64,000 nt of DNA, from contig OY365817.1 in assembly GCA_959347315.1 (NCBI GenBank), positions 4,296,643 through 4,360,642 on the forward strand, written 5' to 3'. The translations under genes and the position numbers were made by a program. The stretch's first letter is position 1, and every line of letters starts with the position of its first letter. This DNA is from Bimastos eiseni (taxonomy: Eukaryota; Annelida; Clitellata; Crassiclitellata; Lumbricidae). The notes under the pieces are model-generated. The model worked only from the letters and a program-made list of their open reading frames with translations, was not told the origin of the DNA and did no database searches. Below are positions 22,683-34,268 of this stretch, piece by piece.

Positions 22683-24151
22683 AAAAACCGACGACGTTCG
22701 AAGAGAGAACTGACGGTCAAGAGAAGAAGTCTTCGAGCGTCACGGATGGGTCAAAGGTCAACGCGGCATCATCGAACTCTGACCTGACTTCGTCCGCCGG
22801 GGTTCAGAATGAAACAGGAAAGTCTCCCTCTGGCGGTGGCTCACAGGGAGCTGCGGGAGGAGTGACGAGTCGTGCTGAGAAGCCCCCCTACAGTTACAAT
22901 GCGATGATAATGATGGCGATCCGGAGCAGTCCAGAGGAGAGACTGACCCTGAACGGCATCTATGAGTTCATCATCCGAAACTTCCCTTACTATCGCGAGA
23001 ACAAACAAGGCTGGCAGAACTCCATCAGACACAACCTCTCCCTAAACAAATGCTTCGTTAAGGTTCCCCGTCACTATGACGACCCTGGCAAAGGGAACTA
23101 CTGGATGCTCGATCCATCGGCTGACGATGTGTTCATAGGAGGAACAACGGGCAAATTGAGGAGAAGGACGTCATCAGCCGCTGCCTCACGCAGTCGCCTT
23201 GCAGCCGTACGAAGGGCAGCTGCCTTCGCCCATCACCACCACCACACACACCCCCATCAGCCCCATCATCATCATCACCACCACCAACTAATGCAAGGGG
23301 GAGGAGCTGCTTATCAACTGATGAGCGCTGGAGATAGAGGGAGGATGATGATGGACGCAGGATGCAGAGGCATCTCTTGGCCTAATCCACAGCTTCATCC
23401 AGTTCTATGGCAGATGCAACAGCAGTACCATGCTGTCATGACAGCAGCAGCAGCAGCAGCGGCGGCAGCAGCAGCAGCAGCTTCAACGGGAAGCAGCATT
23501 GACACACCAGGAGTAGGAGGAGGAGTAGGAAAAGGAGGAGGGTATGGGTCGAGTGGAGGAGGCTGTTCCTACGAGATGCGGAGGATCTTTGGACAAGAAC
23601 CGCCACCAGGTGACATGATGGACAATAACCAGTTCTTTCTGCCAGCAGAAGACGCACCATCATCAGTCAATTGGAACCACCACCACCACAACCAGCAGCA
23701 TCAACAGGTAGCTCCCTTAGCAGCTGCCTCCTCCTCCTCCTCCACTGCTGTATCTCGCCCCATCCACGCACCGTCTGTGTTGGCTGGTACTGTCTCTGCG
23801 CCCTCTGCCTTCAGCGTCGATCGAATCCTTGATCTGACGCATGATCAGAAACCTATGATCGGACTCGATCACTACGCATCACCTTCCTCCGACCTACTAA
23901 CCAACACTTCAGGTATTCACCCGCAGAACTACTTTCCTACGACGTCTGTAGCCTCATCTGAATTCATTCTAGGCGCCGATAAACTGTCGGCTTTACGCCA
24001 ACATCCATACTATAAAGACTGGCTGCACGGATGCAGTTCCAAGATGGCGTCGTCTATTTCTGGTCTGTCCACTTCCGGCCTGTCTACTTCCAGTTCGTCT
24101 TCCGCCTCCTCCGCACATATCAGCCGAATAACAAGCGCCATGGAACACTGA
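22683..24151 (+). CDS. FoxG: FoxG coding exon 2 (forkhead domain and C-terminus)
   Basis: Begins after the acceptor TTCATTCACAG and ends at TGA 24149-24151. It encodes residues 198-686. The forkhead winged helix runs from [15 protein letters not shown] (264 on) through recognition helix [13 protein letters not shown] to [10 protein letters not shown] His-rich run lies near 23230-23290 and an Ala run of 13 codons, mostly GCA/GCG, lies at 23443-23481. [12 protein letters not shown] follows the forkhead, in the position of the vertebrate FoxG WPMSPFL segment. The tail contains [13 protein letters not shown] at about residue 635, then a Ser-rich end. The frame is clean for 1.47 kb. Confidence 0.95.
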
Positions 24152-24484
24152 CCACGACCGTCTTTTGTAGGAACATTAGAATACTGGCGCTACAGAAGCG
24201 ACGTCTCATATCAGATCCACTAAAGAAACTCCAATCTACACTACACGTAGAGCGGAATTATGGAACTTCTTTGAGTGACATTCAATAATCGTCAGATGTA
24301 ATGTAATTGGTCTATGATGAAAGTAAGTTCCGGTGTCATTTTGTCCCAAATAGCTTCCACTTTCAAATCTGTTTCCGCTCTAAATGTGCAGAAACCTGAA
24401 AATGATTTCTTAACTTGCGGGGAAAAACTGAAGAAAGTGCTATCATACAATACAATGAAATTCGTTTTATAAAAAACCATACAT

Positions 24485-24545
24485 CCATTCATCCATCCAT
24501 CCATCCATCCATCCATCCATCCATCCATCCATCCATCCATCCATC
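24485..24545. repeat. (ATCC)n microsatellite
   Basis: About 14 tandem ATCC units 0.33 kb after the FoxG stop. Confidence 0.97.
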
Positions 24546-24750
24546 CACCAACCACCCATCCACCCATCCATCGTTCCCTACATATACATCCACCGTTTTC
24601 CCTAAGTCTGCTGCATGGTGGTCTTTTTAATGTGCGTCGTCTACGGAAATTGTAAATAGAAGATTTGAACAAAACATCCTCAGACCCAACATACACACAC
24701 ACTCCATTCGCGCGCGCGCACACACACACGCACACATACACTCGAGCAGA

Positions 24751-24784
<34 letters not shown>

Positions 24785-25417
24785 GCGTGTTTTCATATGA
24801 AAATATACGGATATAGACTTCAATGTGTTTTATATATTTATATATATTGGGCTAGAGTGTGGTGGTGGTGGTGATCTGGTGTTGGATATCGGAGCGAGAG
24901 CGAGAGACCAAAGTGTTTGCCCGTTGACACTGTTTATGGAATCTCGTAAGGCGTTTGATAACCTTTGACAGCATCGCCTAAAGTATCGACTCATTGTGCT
25001 TTGCGTGTTTTACCAGCGCTCCTTCCCCTCGCTCCCTCTCCCTCTCTCTCACCCTGTCTGCCTCTCTCATTCCCTGCCTCTCTTCCTGCCTTTCTCCCTT
25101 CACTCCATCGGGTCCTGGTCCCAGCATGCACCGTGTTTCCGTTCATCGGTATCGTTGAATCGGCGTCGGCTAATAAGAGACTGATCTCAGACGATGCATG
25201 GACTGTAAACAAGGGCCACACGGTTAGAGTGTTTGGCCCTCTTGACGACAACACGCACCACCCGACGCACCTACACCAAAACCCACCCACCACCAACACC
25301 TCTACCACCAAAACCACTACCAACCAACACCTCTACCACCAAAGCCACAATCAACACCAACATCGTTTTTGCTGTGAGAAACATATAAATATTGTATAAA
25401 CAACGGCCAAGAGTTAG

Positions 25418-25530
25418 AGACAGACAGACAGACACAGACAGACACACAGACAGACACACAGACAGACACACAGACAGACACACAGACAGACACACACACA
25501 GACACACACACAGACACACACACAGACGTA
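25418..25530. repeat. (CAGACAGACA)n/(CACA)n array
   Basis: Alternating ACAGACAG and ACACACAG units. Confidence 0.95.
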
Positions 25531-25759
25531 CCATCCTACGCATCTACTAGACAGAACGATGATGTTCTTAACTGAGGAGAACAATTAGTCATTTGAGAAT
25601 TGCAGCCGTAAGTTCATTTCGCAGCGATTCATGATGACTACTGGTACTTAATCAGATAAATCGAATAATTTATGTTTAGACGGCTTACGCGGAGAAAAGA
25701 AGGTATAGACTGAAAATAATTAAAAGTTACTTGTCATAAGCCATGACAAATAAACGATT

Positions 25760-26890
25760 GCATGGCAGTCTAGCATTTATATGTCCATCGCTTTACACAA
25801 ATAAAACTATCGTAGAAAACATAGCATATAAAAGTGAATCTGTCCACAACATTTCGCCCCGAACACTCGTCATTTTGAAACGATTTACATAGGAAGATAC
25901 CAAGGAAATATAATGCACAGGACTGGAAAGTCCCTAGGTGGCGCCAGTCGCTAGTTTTGGGGCGATAATCCGGAGCAAGAATTTTCACATCTTTTGCAGA
26001 CTTTTGACATAACATGCTGATTGGTTAACTTTTAGTTATGAAGGAAAATTGACGAATTACTATGTCAGCAAAATAAAGAAATGATTTTGTAAGTTTAAAA
26101 CATCATATTTTCAAATGAAAGCAAAATTTAAACTGGGACGACATCAATGTTCCTGAGTGAAACGTGCACACGGAAATTTGACGAGTAACAAATCCTCTAA
26201 TATAGATTCTTTGGGATACTATAATACTAATGGTTTTTACTACACAATGCATCATGTCAAATAGGCCTACGCGTTTTCTGCTATTAGTTAATTGCTAATA
26301 TACAAAACAAGAGAAGGCCAGAAAGAGACGTCCCAGAGAGAAAACTTCTGCCACCCCACGACAGAAATCCTGGATCCGCTACTGGTAATTGTATTGACAT
26401 TCTTATATAGCTCCTGTATAGCAGAAGATTTCTCTTAGGTAAACCTAAGGCACGAAACTGAATGTATCTAGCAAAATGGTTTTCAATGGCTCTCAAGAAA
26501 CCGAGTTCCCAGGCATTGCAATCTATTTCAAAATGTCAGATATAGACGTTTAGGCCTACAGGGACATCATGCTGTGCAGCTTAATAGATCTGTATGTGTG
26601 TCCGCTGTATATAATATGCATGATCTTAATGCCGTTACATATTAAGCGCAGTTTGAGAACCACACAAAGGCGCTGCCATGCTTCTCCAGCAGATCCACAT
26701 CTCATCTCAAAACTTTTTCAGCGGATGACCTGGAAAAGATTTCCGTTGTGGAGGTCGTGATTCGTGTAGTCGGTTCAACAGATATGAAGGGGGGCGAGTA
26801 AGTGAGTCGCTGCGCTGGATCGCGGGACCAACAAGTCCCCACACGCGGACGAGCGCATTGCTCGTCGACCTGTGTGGGGGTAATCGTAAT
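25760..26890. other. Intergenic sequence, no gene seen
   Basis: Possible hAT-type end near 26373-26385 (CAGTAGCGGATCC on the minus strand), without a partner end. Otherwise nothing recognised. Confidence 0.4.
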
Positions 26891-27170
26891 TGTAATCTCC
26901 AAATTGCTAAAGCGCCACTTGAAAGCCATGTGCAAGGCACCAGCTTATTCACGAGCGCTGCATCAAATCAGAGGGGTTGTCCATAGGATAGTCCGTCGTA
27001 GAGCATGGTGCGGTTTACAGAAGGTCAGCGTAGGCAGAGTAGCCGGAGGGTATCGTTTTGGTCGAATATTGATAGGTGGAATATCAAGTAAGGAGTATGG
27101 ATCAGAATTCTTGAAAAGGTGAGACTTAAGTTTGGAATGGAAAGCCAGGGGGTGATGGACAGGGGGAGCT
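26890..27170 (-). pseudogene. LINE 3' end (family C)
   Basis: Homologous along its length to 59920-60160 (shared CACCAGCTTATTCACGA, GGATAGTCCGT). In the second copy it follows a reverse transcriptase on the minus strand, which identifies it as the 3' end of that LINE family. The tail is AATTACGATTA-like. No complete frame. Confidence 0.6.
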
Positions 27171-27309
27171 TGGAACAGATGGTGTTGTATGTAAGGCAGT
27201 GATGGTTGAGAAACTGAAAATGTACGTAATTCAGGAGGCAGATCGTTTCAGAGACGTGTAACTGTCATCCGCTGTATCTTCTCATTCTGACAGTGACGGA
27301 TTTGGGTGG

Positions 27310-27385
27310 ACTGGAGGAGGAGGAGGAGGAGGAGGAGGAGGATAAGGACGAAGATGAGGAGGAGGACGAGTAGGAGGAGGAAGGG
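27310..27385. repeat. GGA-rich purine array
   Basis: GGAGGAGGAGGAGG with GAAGATGAGG variants. Confidence 0.9.
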
Positions 27386-27389
27386 TGAC

Positions 27390-28590
27390 TTTACCACAGA
27401 TTTCCTCCGGCATTTAACGCTCTACCCCTCCAGCCCCGATCTCTCCATCCGTTTGTTAGTGAGTGCGTGCGTTGAGCGTGGCTTGTTTTAGAATTTGGTT
27501 CGAGTCATTAGCAGCTTTGCGGAGGAGACAATTAATCTGAGGATGCAACGAATATCTATCGCACCTACATGGCTCAGTCAATCTCCCTCTCCATTCCCAC
27601 CCCACCATTTCTCACGGAGATGGCCCTCATTTCGATCGGAACGACATGTATATAGATATTCACAGACAAGCATATAAAGGGAGAGAGAGAGGTGAATGCA
27701 GTGGCATCGGTTGATATGTATATTGCGATGTGGTCGATTGTTAGGCGTTATTATACTTCAATTTCCTTTCGTTGACGAATTGTTTCCGCTATTAACCAAA
27801 ATATTAGTCCGTCAAAATCAGTTCCATCGCCATCACTCTCCTATTACCTCCGTCCGTCCATCCATCCTGCGTGGTCCTGCAGCTGAGCCAAGGATGCTCA
27901 GCAGCTTCATCATCATCTGCAGGCTTCGACTCGACTCTACGGTGGGGTCGTAAACACAATCACAGTGCTGAGGAACTGAATTCGATTCTCTCTAGCACCG
28001 TAAGGCTGACTAGTCATTCATTCGCCAAACGGTGGCGTTTGTTAAGTTAGATGGCTAACGGCAATGGGCGCCATGAATGGCTGCCGACAGTTAAATTTAA
28101 CTCCTGTAATTACTGGTCATCATTCGTCCATACTGTGGTTGTAACCATACCGCGGTTTGTCAGTTGGAAATGAAGCGAAAATGATCGTTACGCTCATTAG
28201 TCAGTAACTGCGCTACACAGTTCACGCGTTCGTTCGTCCATTCGTCAATGCACATCACAGACAGAGCTTTGTACTTGTTTTTCTTATCTGACCACCAACA
28301 TTTTTCGGTAACAATCACCTGGGCAGGCAGCTGCCACAACAGTGTATTTTTGGCGTTATTAGTCGCGATACCGAAAAAAGCTTCATGTTCGCTGTCCTCA
28401 CGCTGATGCCAGTTATAATTATTACGCAATGTACTATACATTCTTCTGCACCTCCGAGCGGCGGTCCCAAATTAAAATGAATGTGAAAATTCTTTAGACA
28501 AATGAATTATGCAGACCTATGTCATGTAAGCTTACGCTGCAACTCAAACACTCATGTTTTATGTGTGGATGATGAAAATATAGTCTATGT
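27390..28590. other. Intergenic sequence, no gene seen
   Basis: No repeat of note and no conserved frame. The 93-codon minus-strand frame at 28160-28441 has no recognisable motif. Confidence 0.4.
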
Positions 28591-28935
28591 TACTAGACGC
28601 TGGACAGATGAAAATGATTCTGTTTACCTTCAAACTGTGTTGATGAAAATAATACAGTTTAAATGGAAGCCGGAATGATGACCATATTTCTACCTAAATG
28701 GAAGCGGGAATTATGAAGAGAATGATATTTAACTGGAAGCTGGAGTTATGAATAGAATTACGTTTAACTAGATGCTGGATTGGTCGGAAGGTTTTGGTTT
28801 TAACGGAAGCTGGATTAATGAGAGAGAAATTTTGATTAGGAGGTGGGTGGATTGATAGAAGAATCATACGTTAGTAGAAGCGGGATTGATCAAAAGAACC
28901 GTGCTTAACTAGATGTTGGCTGAATGAAAAGAATC
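28590..28935. repeat. Degenerate about 35-bp tandem repeat (copy 1)
   Basis: Units contain AATGGAAGCYGGAWTGATGA and AATAATAGTTTAA-type spacers. The same family forms a cleaner array at 50440-50860. Confidence 0.75.
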
Positions 28936-29609
28936 TATTCTATTCCATTATATTTACGGATTCATAAGGCGCCTCTTTCGGTACAACCTCATCAGAGGCG
29001 CTCCCAGTGCGAAGGACCCCTAGAGAATAGAACAATCTAGAGAGAACGAGCAGAAACAGTTGTGCTACCAGATAGGATGGTAGCACGAGTCACAGGAAGG
29101 CTGTTCCATAGCGAAGGGTCAGCAAAGGCACGATGCTGAGCTGTGGCAGTTCTAGACTGAGGTACTAGAAGATCGTGACGGTCTAAAGAGCGGAGAGGAC
29201 GTAAAGAGGTAGCCTGATAAGATCACTAAGATAGCGTGGAGCTAGACCCAACAACTCTTTGCATGTAAGAACGAGAATTTTGAACTGAATTTGATCAGTT
29301 AGGGGAAGCCATTGAAGATGTTGAGTCATGAAAGTAGAGATATATGTAAGAAACGAGGTAGACGGGTAAGCATACGAGCAGCTGTGTTGAGTACAGACTG
29401 GAGCGGAGTGAGGCGGAGTTTCCGATGAGTTATGAGTTACAGTAGTTAATGCGGGAACAGATGAAGGCATGAACCATGAACGACACATTTTTTTGAGGAC
29501 ACGGATCGTCGGATGGCACGTATTCGCCGCAAATGATAAAAGATGGACCGAGAGAGATTGGAGATGTGTGCAGAGAAAGATAGAGTACTGTCTAGAGTTA
29601 CACACAGAT

Positions 29610-29711
29610 TTTATTTATTTATTTATTACCGAAATTTGATACCACCCTTCTTCCAACATTTTTTGCTCAGAAGTGCACACACACGCTTCGACGTCGCAAT
29701 TACAGTTGTAC
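29610..29711 (-). mobile_element. 5'-truncated SINE inserted in the LINE
   Basis: The minus strand matches the last 100 bases of the SINE at 39787-40013 (TTGGAAGAAG, TATCAAATTTC, ATAAATAAA tail). Comparison with the uninterrupted LINE copy at 4912-6105 places it between CACAGAT and TGCGGGCATTTG. Confidence 0.8.
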
Positions 29712-31012
29712 TGCGGGCATTTGTCGAGAAAGTACACTGAGGGAAACCTCTTGGCAAGTACAGCATAATCAATTTTAAGCAGCTGCTGGCGGGTGCCCAG
29801 CCAGATCAATTGAGTCTTGAAGGAGTTTAGTGAAAGACGATTTGAGGACATCCAGCCGTTGGGATCAGCAGAGAGAGATTCAACAGATTTGCAAAGAGCA
29901 AGCTGGTTGGAAGAGTAGCCATTCACGAAGGCCTGAACATCGTCAGCGTAGAGGTGACCTGATGCTAAGTGCTTGGCAAAGAGACGAGGAATGTCAGCTG
30001 TAAACATGATGTAGAGAAGTGGACCCAGCACGGATCCTTGAGGGACCCCGAATGTAACAGGTACCCAGAAGGTTTGGGAGTCACCTAGGACGACCATGTG
30101 GGTGCGATCAGTAAGATAAGAGCGAAGCCAAAGAAGAGGGATCCCACTGAGACCAAAGGACATTTCAAGGCGACGCAGTAGTGTATCATGGTCAACCATA
30201 TCGAATGCTGAAGATGCATCAAATAGTGCTAAGAGAGTGACATGGGGTTTGTCAATGGCAGAATACACGTCAGAGAGAAGAGAAACAAGAACAATTTCAG
30301 TTGAATGGTGAGCTCAGTGGTGTAGCGAGGCAAAGTGCCGCCTGGGGTGAAGGTAAAAAATACCGCACTTGTATTGCCATCACTTTTTTATTCTAATACA
30401 TATCTCGGGAGGGTGATAGGCAATAGACCCTTTGAGTGTTTTCATTATATACATTATGATTATTCTATTTTGTATTTAATTCATTATACAGTTAGTGCCA
30501 GCATCAGCATGCATAGTCAAAATTAAAATTATTTGACTAATCAGAATGCGATATCATTTTATATAAAGCTAAGACAAATAGAAAAAGATACTATTAACTA
30601 AGAAATAAACCATTTATAACAAATTATAACATTTATAAGCAAACATAAAAGCAGGCCTCACAATATAATTACTAAACATCTTGCAGGCTATATCGAAAAT
30701 TATAAAGTTCACATAAAATTAAAATTAAACAGTAAAATTTTTATTTTTTCTCTCCACATATTGAAAGGAAAGTCTTTAATAATACCATTTAATCATGATG
30801 GGAGGACAGTAAGTATATAGTAATTGGAATAAACTAGTAACTAGTAACTTATCATACAGATTACGGAAACGGTACAGTTTCATACTTTCACTCCCACCAA
30901 ACTAAAATATTAAACAGCATGAATATAGGCTGTAGGCACTGTGGGCAGTCCTACTTTGTGGTTGGTTGTTGCAGTTTAATGACTCTGTGTGATAACAAAG
31001 ATCATTAGCGTC

Positions 31013-31046
31013 GCCCTCCTCCTTTATCCAGACTTGGGACTGGCAC
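31013..31046 (-). mobile_element. 3'-terminal scrap of an RTE/Jockey-like LINE
   Basis: Same motif as 1580-1612 and 36278-36312 (GTGCCAGTCCCAAG, ATAAAGGAGG), here inside the hAT element. Confidence 0.5.
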
Positions 31047-31394
31047 TGGCAGAGTACTGCCAGTGGCTGAATTCAGTCCTACTTTCTGGATACCTCCGCT
31101 ACTAAATGCAGCCAATTTAATGTAATAAAGGTACAAATTAAGAAAATCACAAAATAAATGAATAGTTTTAATTTTTAGTGTAAACATATTTAGCCGGTAA
31201 ATTGAAATCGAGTTTAGCTGAAAATATTAAATATAAAAATGCAGCGCAGATGATCTTGTCGGCGGCAAGTTTGTATTTTATTAATAGCAAGAGGACGCTA
31301 CTTAATTTAATTTCTCCATTACTTTCATACCTATCGAATGAAATAAATTAAGTTATAATAATAATGTCCAAATTCTCTTTTGCGCCATGTCTAT

Positions 31395-31800
31395 CAGGGT
31401 CGATTCCAGGTATAGGCGACATAGGAAGCCGCCTAGGGCGCCAAATTTCAGAGGCGCCGAATTTTAGGGATTGGCCTAATACGGTTGTTTTTCAGGAATA
31501 AAATTTTGTAATGACATAAAAAGAAATTTATAAATTAGGTATCAAAGACTAGTTTTAGGCTAATTCCAATTCCAACAACGATATTCAATATCTTAACACC
31601 TCACTGAATCTCCCGCTCCTTCCCTATTAATTTTCCTATGCCAGAATCATCTTTTTTCGAAATTTACAAAAATATTTTAAGCGCCCCGTGCATTGTGTGC
31701 CTAACCCCATATTTTCTCACATCTTACTGTTTATTCAACGGGGTGGGGCGCTCTTACATAGATGACGCTTAGGGCGCTAAATTATCTGAGGACTGCTCTG
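31395..31800. mobile_element. hAT MITE inside the larger hAT, perfect 8-bp target duplication
   Basis: A 406-bp element. ATGTCTAT is at 31387-31394 and 31801-31808. The ends CAGGGTCG and, inverted, CAGAGCAG fit YARNG. The interior has GCCTAGGGCGCCAAAT and its inverted relative AGGGCGCTAAAT. No coding capacity. Confidence 0.9.
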
Positions 31801-32485
31801 ATGTCTATGAGCAATAGATGTCAATCGATCATTTCTATGGTGCTTTGTTATATCATAGGCCTATATGTTAGTTCTAAGTTGTATCAGGTTTAGACAAGAG
31901 CAACAAGAATCTTGTAGAGTGCAACTTATACATCAATATTTTTTATTTATTTTTTACCGAAAATGCCGCCCCTAGGACAAGTGCCGCCTAGGGCGGTTCG
32001 CCCCACTCGCCCACCCCTCGCTATGCCACTGGGTGAGCTCTGAAACCAGATTGCCTGGGCGGCAGAAGACCCGACTGCTCGAGGTAAGGAAAAAGTTGCA
32101 GAGAAACAAGTCGCACTAAAGTCTTTGAGAGAAAGGAAAGATATGCAATGGGTCGATAGTTTTGGCACAAGCCAGCTTCCAGGTTCGGCTTCTTAAAGAG
32201 GTAAAGACAATAGCAGATTTCTGGGATGCTGGAAGGATTTCTTATGAGAGAGACCTATTAAACAGGTACAGCAGGAATGGGACAGTGTCATCTATTACAT
32301 CAACAAATACAAACGGAGGGAGGGGGTCAAGTTCACACGATTTTTAGAATAGAACTAATAATAAAATGACGCAGAGCTTCAATTTGGTTGAATTCGTATC
32401 ATCACCCATCTCCTTCGCTGTCTGACCCATTATCCGTTTATTATTCTGACCAAGACAATAACAAGTCATGATTGATTGATTGGTT

Positions 32486-32514
32486 GATTAATTGATTGAA
32501 TGAATGAATGAATG

Positions 32515-32567
<53 letters not shown>

Positions 32568-32568
32568 G
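32486..32568. repeat. (TGAT/TGAA)n tetranucleotide array
   Basis: ATGAATGAATGA followed by a long TGATTGAT run. This is the tail type seen on LINE 3' ends here (compare 62386-62406). Confidence 0.9.
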
Positions 32569-32884
32569 ATTAGCGCATATTGGCGTTGCATTTCACGATG
32601 ATCCTATGATCGGCATCCAGCGATCGAACGAAGTCATCTACCGACCTCTGTCGAATGAATTCCGATCTCTCAAATCCTCTAACGACATCTATCGTGCAAG
32701 AATATAAGAAAACTGTAGACCTACAGTTTCAGATAGCAAACGAATAGTTTCGAACTGGTCGATTGAAATCAGCAAGAGTTAAACCATAGATTCTAGAAGG
32801 GAAAATGTTTTGAGTTCTTTCAAAACTTTAAACATTTCGACCCTAATTGTAAAATTTGTGTTGATTCAGTGGTGATACCGTGAC

Positions 32885-32960
32885 GGTTATCAATCCTCAT
32901 TGTTTTGAGCGCCTCTGATTCGAGTGGCGCTATATAAGTGCTCCAATACATGTAATACGT
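32885..32960 (+). mobile_element. LINE 3' tail
   Basis: GAGCGCCTCTGATTCGAGTG then GGCGCTATATAAGTG, the standard 3'-terminal stem region of the CR1/L2-like LINEs in this window. Confidence 0.55.
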
Positions 32961-33008
32961 TACACGTTTCCCTTCGATGCCCTTCGCCCCACATTAGTCT
33001 CACAGGCG

Positions 33009-33161
33009 CAGTATTAGCTCTAGACTTTTCTAACAGAGGAGGTTACGGAGGGGACACGGATGTGTAGTTTCTTCAAGACTGAAAGTAGGCGAAAATCTGG
33101 GGCTACAGACCCAGTTGGCGGGGCACTGACCCCTTGAGCCGCCTCTGTAGAGCCGCCACTG
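33009..33161. mobile_element. 153-bp hAT-type MITE
   Basis: Flanked by CACAGGCG (33001-33008) and CATAGGCG (33162-33169), a 7/8 target duplication. The ends are CAGTATTAGCTCTA and, inverted, CAGTGGCGGCTCTA. Confidence 0.6.
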
Positions 33162-33719
33162 CATAGGCGTAACCGTAACACCGTACTGAAGCAGATGGGC
33201 TGCAAACACGTTGGTTTTTTGGTTTTTACAAGAAACCAAAAGATACGAAAAATGGCAATTTTTGGGTTTTTAAATATTTCTATTCAATTTAATAATATTA
33301 CTATTATATTAGTAATCGTGTGTTATTCAATCAAGCTAGAAATCAAGCTAGATTAATTATAAAAACGAGTTGGGACCCCTCTTTTTCATGCTGTGTTCGA
33401 TATTTTTAAAACAAAACTGTTGTGATAAAATCCAAAGGAAAACCAAAGACCAAAAAAAACAATTTTTGTTTTTTTAAGTCTTAGTTTTTTTCAGCAATGA
33501 TTCGATCACAGCATCTTTTAGAAGTGGTTGTGAAATCATCCAGTTTTTGGCCCTGTGCCGACATATTTTGCGACATGACAGCGATATTTTGGCCAACGTA
33601 ACCACTTGGAACTAATCGGGGTTAAGTTCCGATCTTTATTAGGCCTACGTTAACACATACAGTGACATTACGAATGTAGAGTTCTCACAAGGGAACATCT
33701 CAAACTCTATTACAACGAT

Positions 33720-34268
33720 AGAATAGTCATCACTGACGCGTGAAGGGATTTCTACGGGCGACATCACGTGTCTATGATGTTACAATGACCAATTGTTGTT
33801 TTATCGCGTGATGCTTGCGGCCATTTTGAGTCAACATCACGAGGAACGCCTTTCTTCACCTTTACATTGCATATGGTCGCTACTTTTTGACAAACGTGAA
33901 TAAGCGATATCGACTTAACGCAGGCCTGCGTTAATACTGACGCGCATCAGCAGGCTAGGTCTTTAAATAATAGAGAACTTCTACATAACATTTCTAACCA
34001 TTTGGTGTACCCAAGAGCGAATGATTCAAATCCTTTTAGTTTCATGGTGAATAATGGAATTTTTCTGCACACTATTACGACAGTAAAATAATAATCCTTT
34101 TGGGCAGGTTTGTAGTTGTAAACATCCGAAGCGAGCGCAATAATTAAGGTTTGCTAAAAAGTTGTTATCTACCAAATCTAATTGGACAGTCAATAGATGA
34201 GATCGCAATAATTATTGGCCAATTGGTGATCTAACGTAGAAGGTGATTGGCTGGAGTTTGTGCTCAAC
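33720..34268 (+). promoter_or_regulatory. Putative SPTLC2 promoter and 5' UTR (TATA-less)
   Basis: Upstream of ATG 34269 there is an E-box CACGTG near 33765, a YY1-like GCGGCCATTTT at 33818-33828, and CCAAT boxes in both orientations: ATTGGCCAAT near 34215 and GATTGG near 34241. I see no TATA box. YY1 and CCAAT motifs without TATA suit a housekeeping gene. The start of transcription is not placed. Confidence 0.4.

Larger units (their letters stand above)
15556..24151 (+). other. FoxG: FoxG (BF-1 class) forkhead gene, whole coding span
   Basis: Gene span with two coding exons, 15556-16147 and 22683-24151. Joined length is 2061 nt (686 aa plus stop), and the exons meet in phase 1 (G|AA = Glu198). 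The product is a DNA-binding transcription factor of the FoxG/brain factor 1 class, expected in the nucleus; in other animals the class patterns anterior neural and sensory tissue. An Engrailed-homology-1-like Groucho-binding motif FSIRNVL lies at residues 17-23, a Ser-rich stretch follows, an acidic run is at 154-172, and the forkhead domain is at about 264-357. The forkhead carries [13 protein letters not shown] and the FoxG hallmark [15 protein letters not shown] just after wing 2. The C-terminal half has His-, Gln- and Ala-rich tracts typical of Fox proteins. Vertebrate FOXG1 has an uninterrupted coding sequence, so the 6.5-kb intron upstream of the forkhead is a difference. Confidence 0.93.
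24152..25754 (+). other. FoxG 3' flank with microsatellites and a possible poly(A) signal
   Basis: No gene seen. Contains an (ATCC)n array (24485-24545), (CA)n and (TA)n runs (24695-24785), a CT-rich stretch (25018-25105) and (CAGA)n/(CACA)n (25418-25530). AATAAA at 25749-25754 is the first canonical signal after the FoxG stop. A 1.6-kb 3' UTR is plausible but unproven. Confidence 0.3.
30315..32031. mobile_element. Non-autonomous hAT element, perfect 8-bp target duplication
   Basis: The target GGTGAGCT is at 30307-30314 and again at 32032-32039. The inverted ends are CAGTGGTGTAGCGAGG and CAGTGGCATAGCGAGG, of the hAT form YARNG. No transposase frame. It carries a second hAT (31395-31800) and a LINE 3' scrap (31013-31046). 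It sits exactly within the LINE reverse transcriptase, between the sequence for RAHHST and its continuation. Confidence 0.93.
28935..32340 (-). pseudogene. CR1-like LINE (family A), split by hAT and SINE insertions
   Basis: The minus strand reads, 5' to 3': NYRPIAYLSFLSKTLVRLV, QSGFRAHHST, [hAT 30315-32031], LFDASSAFDMVDHD, VPQGSVLGPLLYIMF, HLYADDVQAF, [SINE 29610-29711], then a degraded C-terminus and the 3' end with CCTCTGATGAGGTTGTACC and a TAGAAT tail at 28935. The RT motif C YADD is intact and the 29736-30268 frame is open. The 5' part and most of the 3' part carry stops and frameshifts. Best preserved of the three family A copies. Confidence 0.88.

Noticed and set aside
26284..26400. 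hAT element ending at CAGTAGCGGATCC (minus strand)
   Set aside because: No partner end or 8-bp duplication could be found.
28160..28441. 93-codon minus-strand frame
   Set aside because: No recognisable motif, no splice partner and no conserved pattern that I can see.
33205..33490. Possible MITE with GGTTTTTTGG and AAAACCAAAG motifs
   Set aside because: The motifs are low-complexity and no boundary or duplication is visible.
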